Shown: in pieces, positions 15,444-21,170 of the stretch
Numbering within the stretch: position 1 is the stretch's first letter
Layout: each line of letters begins with the position of its first letter
Origin: Deltaproteobacteria bacterium
GTDB taxonomy: Bacteria > Myxococcota > Myxococcia > SLRQ01
Direction: 5' to 3'
Assembly (NCBI GenBank): GCA_007128675.1
Contig: SKWY01000160.1
Coordinates: forward strand, 1 to 21,170
Length of the DNA: 21,170 nucleotides
Program-made: the position numbers and the translations under genes
Notes under the pieces: generated by a model
What the model saw: the letters and a program-made list of their open reading frames with translations, nothing else
The model's database searches: none
What the model was told of the DNA's origin: nothing

Positions 15444-16052
15444 ATGATCCGAGCACTTCTCATCGCAGCGGCGATGCTCGTGCCGCTGAACGCGATGGGC
15501 AAAGGTGTCTTTCTAAACGGCGTGCGGATTGATGGCGTGAGAGATCAGGTCTTCGAGGACGCGACGGTGCGCATCGACTCGGATGGAAACGTTCGCATCG
15601 ACGCGCCGCGCTATCACGTTACTGGTGGAGGAGCCTCCGCCAACGTGGAGAGCGTGAGCGAGGCAAAGAAGCCAGGCTCCACGGAACCTGCAAGTCTCTC
15701 TAGGCGCTACTTTCTCGTGACCCGCCAAGCAGAGACAGGAGCCGCGCAATATGATGTAGATGTCTACGTCAATGCCAGGTGGATTCGAAAGCTGCGAAGC
15801 TCGGAGGCTCAAGTAGTAGCCGAGATTACCGACTACCTGCGGCCTGGGAGAAATCGAGTCCTCCTGACTGCTCGAAAGTCCATGGACGGGGGAAGGAGAT
15901 CCCGTTCTCCCGAGCATACCTTCAACATCGTGATTGGAGAGGGAGACAAGGGGGGCAATCGAGTGATGATCGACAGGCCCATGATTCAGTTCGAGCTTAC
16001 GGCGGCACAGGTCGAGGACGTTTCACGCGAGTTCGATTTGGAAGCTAGATAA
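15444..16052 (+). CDS. Exported hypothetical protein
   Basis: A 202-residue protein with a Sec signal peptide (MIRALLIAAAMLV..., cleavage near NAMG/KG) and no membrane segment beyond it. It reads as beta-rich: 'KGVFLNGVRIDGVRDQVFEDATVRIDSDGNVRIDAPRY', then a linker, then a domain 'SRRYFLVTRQ...AQYDVDVYVNARWIRKL...VVAEITDYLRPGRNRVLLTARK', and a conserved-looking end 'RVMIDRPMIQFEL'. I recall such proteins in other myxobacteria with no assigned function. ATG 15444 has a perfect GGAGG (15431-15435) at 8 bases; the longer frame to 15390 has no ribosome site. It starts a plus-strand cluster leading to the Tgl/PilW lipoprotein gene, so an envelope role is likely but not shown. Confidence 0.78.
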   Translation: MIRALLIAAAMLVPLNAMGKGVFLNGVRIDGVRDQVFEDATVRIDSDGNVRIDAPRYHVTGGGASANVESVSEAKKPGSTEPASLSRRYFLVTRQAETGAAQYDVDVYVNARWIRKLRSSEAQVVAEITDYLRPGRNRVLLTARKSMDGGRRSRSPEHTFNIVIGEGDKGGNRVMIDRPMIQFELTAAQVEDVSREFDLEAR

Positions 16053-16064
16053 GGGGAGCCTTAC

Positions 16065-16727
16065 ATGTTCATCGCCGACCCCAACCTTACCCACATCGCC
16101 GCGACTCGCGGACAGGTCGTCTCGATCATCCAATCGTTGAATCACCCCCACGTCGGCGTTCCGGGCCACTCGACCCAGCCTGGCGAGGGCACGGTAGTCG
16201 GCATACGTAACCGCACCGGAACGTTCTCGGTGTTCGTGCACCTATACCTTCTCGAGTCCAAAGCCGCGGCTGTCTATGCCTTCGAGTCCAGTGAGTTCGA
16301 TGTGGAGACATATCCCTCCGTGGAAAGTGAGGCCGTGGACTTCCTCGAGAGCATGGGGTTCATGGTCGATAACGTGAACTTTCGAAACCTCTCGCCCTTG
16401 CAGCAGGAGGAGCTGATGGGTCGGCTCCCGTGTTTCGATCCGAACCCGGGCGCTGTAGACACGGAAGAGGCAGGGGAGGCGGACGACTCCGGGGTGCTCG
16501 AGCTCGAGGAGGTGGAGGAGGCCGTTACCGCGCCCCTATCCACTCATGAAGAACCCGATGGATCCAGGGCCCGTGGGGCTCGATCCCAAGCAGAGGAGAT
16601 AGAGGAGCTCGCTCCCCTCGAGGAACTCGAAACCCTTGAGTCTCCTGCTTCAGCCGATGCAAGCTCCGATGACGCCGTCTCCGTCGAATCCGCTTTGCGC
16701 GTGGCGAGATTGCTTGCATCCTTTTGA
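16065..16727 (+). CDS. Hypothetical protein with acidic C-terminal tail, upstream of tgl/pilW-like gene
   Basis: A 220-residue protein without signal peptide. Residues 1-125 are folded-looking ('MFIADPNLTHIAATRGQVV', 'GTVVGIRNRTGTFSVFVHLYLLESKAAAVYAFESSEFDVETYPSVESEAVDFLESMGFMVDNVNF'). The remaining 95 residues are acidic and repetitive (Glu, Ala, Ser, Leu, with recurring 'LEELETLE'-like phrases), probably disordered. No known domain is recognised. GGGGAG sits 6-8 bases before the ATG and the gene follows the previous stop by 12 bases, so they are cotranscribed. I recall relatives beside tgl-type genes in other myxobacteria, but cannot confirm it here. Confidence 0.75.
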   Translation: MFIADPNLTHIAATRGQVVSIIQSLNHPHVGVPGHSTQPGEGTVVGIRNRTGTFSVFVHLYLLESKAAAVYAFESSEFDVETYPSVESEAVDFLESMGFMVDNVNFRNLSPLQQEELMGRLPCFDPNPGAVDTEEAGEADDSGVLELEEVEEAVTAPLSTHEEPDGSRARGARSQAEEIEELAPLEELETLESPASADASSDDAVSVESALRVARLLASF

Positions 16728-16782
16728 TGTGGACGTAAGAAGATGAAACTATGAGTTCTCCTTATCGGAGAGCTGGAGAAGA

Positions 16783-17607
16783 ATGGAAATGTCCCGCGAT
16801 TTTCGCCATGCCCGGCAGAGGTTCCTTCTCGGTCTGATGCTTCCGTGCTCGATCCTTGTTCTACAGCTCGGCTGTACGCACACCCCCACGCAGGAAGACA
16901 TTACGTATGCCCAGGTTAGATACGATCTCGGAGTGAGCGAGGCAGAGCAGGGCAACGTCCAGGCGGCCTTGCGCGAGCTTCAGACCGCCATTGATCGTCA
17001 TCCGGACTTCGCCGAGGCGCATAACGCGATGGGCCTCTTGCTGCATGTGTCCATGGGACGCCACGACAAGGCCGAGGCGGCATATCTCGAGGCCTTGAGG
17101 GTCAGACCGGACTTTTCCGAGGTTCACAACAATCTTGGTGCTCTCTACATAGACATGGGACGTTACGAAGACGCCGAGAGGCATTTGCGAGCCGCTTTGG
17201 AAGATGTGGTGTACTCGACCCCATACCTCGCACAAGGCAACCTGGGCTGGTCTCTCTACCTGCAGGGTAGGCACGAGGAGGCAGTGACACAGCTTCGGTC
17301 GGCGGTGATCGTGCAGCCTCTCTTCTGCCAGGGCCACCGAAACCTCGGACGAATCTACCGCGAGATTGGACGTCATGCCGACGCGCGTGCCGCCTTCAAG
17401 CAGTTCAAGGAGCATTGTCCCGAAGACGCCGAGGCTCAGTACGAGTGGGGCCGGATTGCCTTTGAGGAGGGCAGGACGGAAGAGGCCCGGGAAGCCTTCG
17501 AGGCCTGCTTCCGCCTTTCCCCGAGGAGCACCCTGGGCGATGCATGTAATCGCCATCTCGAGGTAATGGCGGATGAGAGGGAGGTTTCTTGGGGGAGCGA
17601 GGGATGA
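16783..17607 (+). CDS. TPR lipoprotein, Tgl/PilW/PilF-like type IV pilus assembly factor
   Basis: A 274-residue lipoprotein with a signal peptide and candidate lipobox QLGC (Cys31; Gln at -3 is atypical). About six TPR repeats follow from residue 43 to 255 ('YDLGVSEAEQGNVQAALRELQTAIDRHPDFAEAHNAMGLLL', 'HNNLGALYIDMGRYEDAERHLRAAL', 'HRNLGRIYREIGRHADARAAFKQFKEH'). Length, repeat number and a RodZ-like gene directly downstream match PilW/PilF of gammaproteobacteria and Tgl of Myxococcus, which help assemble the PilQ secretin in the outer membrane. ATG 16783 has GGAG at 16775-16778; ATG 16789 is equally possible. The stop overlaps the next start in an ATGA. I am fairly sure of the family; no other pilus gene lies in this window. 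Confidence 0.82.
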   Translation: MEMSRDFRHARQRFLLGLMLPCSILVLQLGCTHTPTQEDITYAQVRYDLGVSEAEQGNVQAALRELQTAIDRHPDFAEAHNAMGLLLHVSMGRHDKAEAAYLEALRVRPDFSEVHNNLGALYIDMGRYEDAERHLRAALEDVVYSTPYLAQGNLGWSLYLQGRHEEAVTQLRSAVIVQPLFCQGHRNLGRIYREIGRHADARAAFKQFKEHCPEDAEAQYEWGRIAFEEGRTEEAREAFEACFRLSPRSTLGDACNRHLEVMADEREVSWGSEG

Positions 17608-17975
17608 GCTTTTGGAGTCAGCTCGCGCAGGAGCGTGAGTTGCGAGGCGTCTCCTTGCAAGAGGTCGCCGAGCGGACCAAGATCTCTCGTGCCACCTTGG
17701 AGCTGATGGAAGCTGGAGATCCGGACCATCTTCCCGCCAGGGTCTATCTTCTGGGGTACCTGCGGTCCTACGCCGAGGCGGTCGGTCTGGATGCGGCAGA
17801 CGTCGTTTTGCGCTACGAGGAGCAAGCTCTCCGTTGCGGTGAGAATGGCGAGTCCACCTCCGACGACGAGTCTTGTGAGCCAAACAAGAAGAAGCTGCCG
17901 CCATTGCTATGGGTAGCTATTGGTGTACTGCTTACCGCCGGTGCCGCGTTGGTGCTCCTTTTGTCCGGAAGCTGA
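17604..17975 (+). CDS. RodZ-like membrane helix-turn-helix protein, short form
   Basis: A 123-residue protein. Residues 1-70 are an HTH_25-type domain ('FWSQLAQERELRGVSLQEVAERTKISRATLELMEAGDPDHLPARVYLLGYLRSYAEAVGLD'), as in RodZ, where it binds MreB rather than DNA. A basic segment (KKK, 95-97) and one transmembrane helix (about 100-120) follow, and the protein ends three residues later. Classical RodZ has a periplasmic domain after the helix, which is missing here. The start overlaps the stop of the Tgl/PilW-like gene (ATGA) behind GGGGGAG, matching the pilW-rodZ pairing seen elsewhere. Four cysteines in the linker region (C78, C91 and neighbours) are visible but not diagnostic. Confidence 0.8.
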   Translation: MSFWSQLAQERELRGVSLQEVAERTKISRATLELMEAGDPDHLPARVYLLGYLRSYAEAVGLDAADVVLRYEEQALRCGENGESTSDDESCEPNKKKLPPLLWVAIGVLLTAGAALVLLLSGS

Positions 17976-17984
17976 TCCCGCAAC

Positions 17985-18764
17985 ATGGCCTTGAGGAGCA
18001 TGCATGCGGTGGTGGTTCGGGTGAGCGACTACGGCGAGGGGCATCGCATCGTGGATCTATTGACTAGGAACGAGGGGCTGCAGAAAGCATTTGCGCCAGG
18101 CGCTCGCAGCAGCAAGCGTCGCTTTGCGGGGATCCTCGAAGCCGGCAATCGATTGTCCGTCGTCCTGGAGAAGACACCGAGGCGTTCCCTTTGCAGCTTG
18201 AAGGAAGCATCGCTGAGCGGTGGGGCACAAACAGGAATTCGTTCGAATCTCTCTGCCATGCTTCAAGCGGGCTGGATGTTGGACCTCTGCCGTTCCTTGG
18301 TAAGGGATGAGCAGCCACATTCCGATCTCTTCGACCTCTTGACCCAAGGGCTGGATTCACTCGACACGGGTGCTCTGCCTGGCTGGGGACTCGTTGCCTT
18401 CGAGATGGCCGCCCTTTCCGCTTTTGGTGTAATGCCTCGCTTCGATGCCTGCTGTCGTTGCGAGCGCGAACCCCGGTCGGAATCATCGAGGTTCTCTCCG
18501 GGCGCCGGGGGGCTCCTTTGCCCCGTATGTGCGCCTGCCTGGGGACCCGGAGATCTGGCCCTGTCCAGGGCGACTCTTCGGATCCTGCGAACTCTTGCCG
18601 AGCTTGGCTGTGGACCAGACGTCCTCGTCCATGCCGCTGACTTTCCGGATGCGCCCGAGCACATAGCGGAGGCTAGAACAGCTCTCTTGCGATGCACGGA
18701 ACATGTTTTGGACAGGCCTCTGAAGAGCCGTGCCCTGCTTGACCGTTTGGAACAGGCAGACTGA
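17985..18764 (+). CDS. recO: DNA repair protein RecO
   Basis: RecO binds single-stranded DNA and, with RecR, loads RecA in recombinational gap repair. The 259-residue protein has the expected N-terminal OB fold ('HAVVVRVSDYGEGHRIVDLLTRNEGLQKAFAPGARSSKRRFAGILEAGNRLSVVL') and a helical C-terminal domain with a zinc-finger-like set of cysteines: C156/C159 ('CCRC') and C179/C182 ('CPVC'). The start at ATG 17985 gives the common 'MALR' N-terminus; an in-frame ATG at 18000 has GAGGAG too close to be useful. It lies 10 bases after the RodZ-like gene, so it probably shares that operon, and converges with the sulfotransferase-like gene. Confidence 0.93.
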   Translation: MALRSMHAVVVRVSDYGEGHRIVDLLTRNEGLQKAFAPGARSSKRRFAGILEAGNRLSVVLEKTPRRSLCSLKEASLSGGAQTGIRSNLSAMLQAGWMLDLCRSLVRDEQPHSDLFDLLTQGLDSLDTGALPGWGLVAFEMAALSAFGVMPRFDACCRCEREPRSESSRFSPGAGGLLCPVCAPAWGPGDLALSRATLRILRTLAELGCGPDVLVHAADFPDAPEHIAEARTALLRCTEHVLDRPLKSRALLDRLEQAD

Positions 18765-18836
18765 AGGTCGGACGCTCTTCCATTAGACCTTCGTTGGCGC
18801 AGCCCCATAGCATTCCGATCTCTGGAAGCCAGTCGG

Positions 18837-19442
18837 CTAGCCAGCTCGTTGGCGGTATAGAGCGGGATCGACGGCGGCAGCCATGGCTTCGATGTCAAGG
18901 GAGCGACTGAGAAACTCCCGGATGCTGGTTGCTGCCGGCAAGGGATCCGTAATCATCGCGTTGTAGTCGAGATCCAGATAGCAAAGGTTGGCTGCCTGCT
19001 CCATCCAACCCTGGATGCGCTTTAGGTGCTCGCGAAAGAGCCCGGCCATCTCATCGTCGCTTGTCGGATCCTGTTCCGCCTGTCGCCGAACGAGCATTCT
19101 CCTTTGCGATGCAAGGATCTCATCCATGTTGCGATGCATGAGGAGCACTTTGTAGGTATGTGCGCTCGGCAGATGCGTAAGCAGGGCGGTGATGACCTTC
19201 ACGGCCTTGCCCTTGGCATCGAAGAGCCAGGCAGTATCCCCCTTGGCGAGATCCTTGACCCTATCGAACTCATGGTAGCCTTTGGGGTTGTCCTCGTCGG
19301 GTTGTCGAAGATTATCGGTCAGTAGCGGCAGGCCGCCTTGCTCGAGCATCCGCATCACCATGGAGGTTCCCGACCGTGGCAGACCGGAGACGATGATGAT
19401 TGCCTGATCCTGGTGCTCTTCGATTCGTCTACAAGAAACCAT
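18837..19442 (-). CDS. Sulfotransferase-family (P-loop) protein
   Basis: A 201-residue cytoplasmic protein from the ATG at 19442. The PAPS-binding P-loop-like motif 'GLPRSGTSMVMRML' lies at residues 20-33, the second conserved strand is 'HTYKVLLMHRNMDEILASQRRML', and a helical end follows. Similar short proteins are annotated as sulfotransferases in Myxococcota and other groups; whether they really transfer sulfate, and to what, is unknown. AAGGAA precedes this ATG. The frame continues upstream to 19538, with further ATGs at 19475 and 19538, but those extra residues are not family-like. It has no obvious pathway neighbours: recO converges on it, and a Fur-family gene is divergent. Confidence 0.82.
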   Translation of the reverse strand: MVSCRRIEEHQDQAIIIVSGLPRSGTSMVMRMLEQGGLPLLTDNLRQPDEDNPKGYHEFDRVKDLAKGDTAWLFDAKGKAVKVITALLTHLPSAHTYKVLLMHRNMDEILASQRRMLVRRQAEQDPTSDDEMAGLFREHLKRIQGWMEQAANLCYLDLDYNAMITDPLPAATSIREFLSRSLDIEAMAAAVDPALYRQRAG

Positions 19443-19530
19443 CGAGACCGGTTCCTTTCTACCCACGATGCCCATGAGGCTTCTTGGCGTCAGCCGGTCC
19501 GGCCAACTTGGTCGCCCTATACCTTTGCAA

Positions 19531-19555
19531 AATACCATCCCCCGGTGATGGTGTT
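19531..19555. promoter_or_regulatory. Hairpin in the divergent sulfotransferase/fur region
   Basis: Bases 19531-19539 pair with 19547-19555 (core ACCATC/GATGGT, one G-U pair) around a seven-base loop. Read on the minus strand it is followed by a short run of T (TTTT, with the stem), giving a weak terminator-like or attenuator look about 90 bases upstream of the sulfotransferase start. Alternatively it is an operator palindrome. The rest of the 282-base divergent gap shows no clear promoter or canonical Fur box. Confidence 0.3.
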
Positions 19556-19724
19556 ATTCGTGGCGGGCTGATAGCCGTGCTCCTAGCCGGACGGCCGTGC
19601 TGGGTGCCCCTGTTTGCATGGCCAAGCGGTCGCCATGCTGGGTAATGCTCTTGTTTGTTTCGGTGGATCGGTTGCGGCATGTGTGGCAGCGTGTCGGCAA
19701 TCGGTTGGATTGAAGGAAAGATCG

Positions 19725-20201
19725 ATGTCACAGAAGCGTACCCACACCTTCGATGGTTTCAAGCGGAGCATGGCTTCTTGCGGCCTGAAATGGACGCGGC
19801 AGAGGGAGATTATCGCGCGGGTGTTCTTCGAGGCCGAGGCACATTTGAAGGTCGACGAGATTCTTCAGCGCGCACGCAAGGAGGATCCTCGCGTTAGTCA
19901 GGCTACGGTCTACCGAACCCTCAAGCTTCTGAAGGAATGTGGCTTGGCCGAAGAGAGACGTTTTGGTGAGGGCCAGGCCCTCTACGAGCCCAGCACCGAT
20001 GGAGGTCTCCACCACGATCATCTCATTTGCACGGCTTGCCATGCGATCGTCGAGTTCGTCCAACCTCGAATCGAGACCTTGCAGGATCGTGTGGCCAGGG
20101 AACATGGGTTCGTAGTCACCCACCACAAGCTGGAACTCTATGGCCTATGTGCTGGGTGCAGGGACGTGAAACGAGAGGCTCAAGCGCCCAGTGGCTCGTG
20201 A
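19725..20201 (+). CDS. fur: Fur-family metal-dependent transcriptional regulator
   Basis: A 158-residue regulator. The N-terminal winged helix has 'RVSQATVYRTLKLLKECGL' (56-73) as the DNA-recognition segment, followed by the hinge and 'LHHDHLICTAC' (95-105). The metal-binding H96-H97-D98-H99, the structural-zinc pair C102/C105 and the second pair C142/C145 ('CAGC') are all present, so both metal sites look functional. These features fit Fur (iron uptake control) but do not exclude PerR or Zur; I give Fur as the best guess. ATG 19725 has AAGGAAAG (19713-19720) directly upstream; the frame stays open to 19614 but those residues are not family-like. Its last 22 bases overlap the end of the opposite-strand metallophosphoesterase gene. 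Confidence 0.9.
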   Translation: MSQKRTHTFDGFKRSMASCGLKWTRQREIIARVFFEAEAHLKVDEILQRARKEDPRVSQATVYRTLKLLKECGLAEERRFGEGQALYEPSTDGGLHHDHLICTACHAIVEFVQPRIETLQDRVAREHGFVVTHHKLELYGLCAGCRDVKREAQAPSGS

Positions 20202-21160
20202 TTGTCCTGCTTCCCGTTCCTCTTTGGGCCGCGGGCTGTCGACCGCTTCAGGCGTCTTGCTTCCCGCACGTGGACCTTTTTGATCCGACGCGCCAATGTC
20301 TTCTCGGAAAGAGGCCGCCCGGGAAGAGGATCCTGCTCCTCGTGATGCTCCGGAAAGGAGCCGGGGTCTATCCCGAGATCGAAAAGAGTAATCTCCCTGG
20401 CGCCGCGTTCTCCTACTCTGATCGGCATTACCGAGGCTCCGATGCCGGCTCCCACGTAGACGGCCCCGAGCTTCCTGCTCGGCGAAGCGCGGTTCCCATA
20501 GAGCCCATGCACGTAGCGATGACCGCCCAGTCGGCCTAGGGCGAGCTCATGAACCCTGGCCCAAGTTATCTGCCCGCCATGGGTATGTCCGGAAAGCACC
20601 AAGGGTACTCCAGACTCCCAAAGGCCTTCAGCTTCCTCGGCAATATGAGACAGGCCCAGGGTTGGAAGGTCTCGGCGCAGGCCTCTCACCGCTCGTCTCA
20701 TGTCGGCGTAGCCTGTATAGGAGTCGGCCAGGCCCACCACTTGGAGTCGGTCGTGGCCAACGGCAATGCTGGTATGGGAGTTCTCGAGCACCTCCGCACC
20801 CGCGCGAGCTAGAGACTTTTTGACCTCGTCGGCTCCGGACCAATGGTCGTGATTGCCCAGAACGGCGAACACGGGTGCCGAAAAAGCGCTTACCAGAGAC
20901 TCGAGAGCGTCCAGGTAGCTCTGCGTATGGCAGACGAAGTCGCCTGTGATGGCGATGATGTCGGGATGGGCCCCATTGGTGAGCTGGACCGCCTTTTCCT
21001 GAACGTACATGGGGGTAACTCGGCCAACATGCAGATCAGTTAGATGCGCCACCCTGATGGGGCGGTGCATCTGGGAGGAATGGAGGGCGGGGCCAGCAAA
21101 TCGCCTGACCGTTATGCGGCTAATCTCGTCGCGCGTTTCCATGAGCAGATGCTGGAACAT
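20180..21160 (-). CDS. Calcineurin-like metallophosphoesterase (YkuE/LpxG-like)
   Basis: A protein of up to 326 residues with the two-metal metallophosphoesterase core: 'LTDLHVG' (D42, H44), 'TGDFV' (D74), 'LGNHDHW' (N103, H104), 'LSHIAEE' (H172) and 'GHTHGGQ' (H192, H194). All metal ligands are present. In this family (YkuE, LpxG-type) some members cleave UDP-2,3-diacylglucosamine, others act on unknown phosphoesters, so I do not name a substrate. The C-terminal 60 residues are basic (Arg/Lys rich) and not typical. The frame has no stop between 21160 and the window end, so the start may lie outside; ATG 21160, 21142 or 21070 are candidates and none has a clear ribosome site. A membrane anchor seen in many relatives is absent in what is visible. 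Confidence 0.88.
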   Translation of the reverse strand: MFQHLLMETRDEISRITVRRFAGPALHSSQMHRPIRVAHLTDLHVGRVTPMYVQEKAVQLTNGAHPDIIAITGDFVCHTQSYLDALESLVSAFSAPVFAVLGNHDHWSGADEVKKSLARAGAEVLENSHTSIAVGHDRLQVVGLADSYTGYADMRRAVRGLRRDLPTLGLSHIAEEAEGLWESGVPLVLSGHTHGGQITWARVHELALGRLGGHRYVHGLYGNRASPSRKLGAVYVGAGIGASVMPIRVGERGAREITLFDLGIDPGSFPEHHEEQDPLPGRPLSEKTLARRIKKVHVREARRLKRSTARGPKRNGKQDNHEPLGA

Positions 21161-21170
21161 TACTGAGCGA

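Noticed and set aside
1..21170. CRISPR array, insertion sequence or phage-like gene
   Set aside because: No regularly spaced direct repeats, no transposase or integrase motif and no flanking terminal repeats are visible.

Overview
This window looks like chromosomal DNA from a member of the Myxococcota (the former Deltaproteobacteria). Three things suggest this: a run of genes in the order of the Myxococcus Glt (gliding-type) envelope machinery, a response regulator fused to a PATAN/DUF4388 domain, and a Tgl/PilW-type lipoprotein next to a RodZ-like gene. GC content is high but looks below that of classic soil myxobacteria, so I would not name a genus. I saw no insertion sequence, phage gene, CRISPR array, tRNA or rRNA. 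TTG and GTG starts are used at several genes.

Layout. Positions 1-4580 hold a plus-strand operon: the 3' end of one gene, a TPR lipoprotein, a very small exported protein, an FHA/transmembrane/TonB-like protein of the AgmX/PglI type, and a small outer-membrane barrel. This matches the M. xanthus order gltD-gltE-gltF-gltG-gltH as I remember it. A long perfect hairpin (4682-4715) separates it from typA/bipA (4754-6595). Facing typA is a response regulator-PATAN gene (minus strand, 6631-8202), and divergent from that is a PilZ gene with an intact c-di-GMP motif. A 640-base stretch without a convincing gene (8710-9351) contains nested GC-rich inverted repeats and may encode a structured RNA. Then come an exported FlgT/LPP20-like protein with a PEGA lipoprotein, and a hypothetical gene behind a TTGACA/inverted-repeat element.

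Positions 11253-14501 carry hemA-hemC-hemD, tightly packed, for the route from glutamyl-tRNA to uroporphyrinogen III. Alternative hairpins lie in the hemA leader. A DciA-like (DUF721) gene lies opposite and downstream. From 15444 a second plus-strand cluster runs: an exported hypothetical, a cytoplasmic hypothetical with an acidic tail, a Tgl/PilW TPR lipoprotein, a short RodZ-like membrane HTH protein, and recO. The window ends with a minus-strand sulfotransferase-like gene, a plus-strand Fur-family regulator, and a minus-strand metallophosphoesterase whose 3' end overlaps fur.

Taken together, the window carries parts of two surface or motility systems (a Glt-type envelope complex and a type IV pilus assembly factor) and a c-di-GMP receptor, interleaved with housekeeping genes for translation, heme, replication/repair and metal regulation. 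Nothing here is clearly a new system. The least explained items are the putative structured RNA, the small proteins linked to Glt and Tgl, and the regulatory hairpins.
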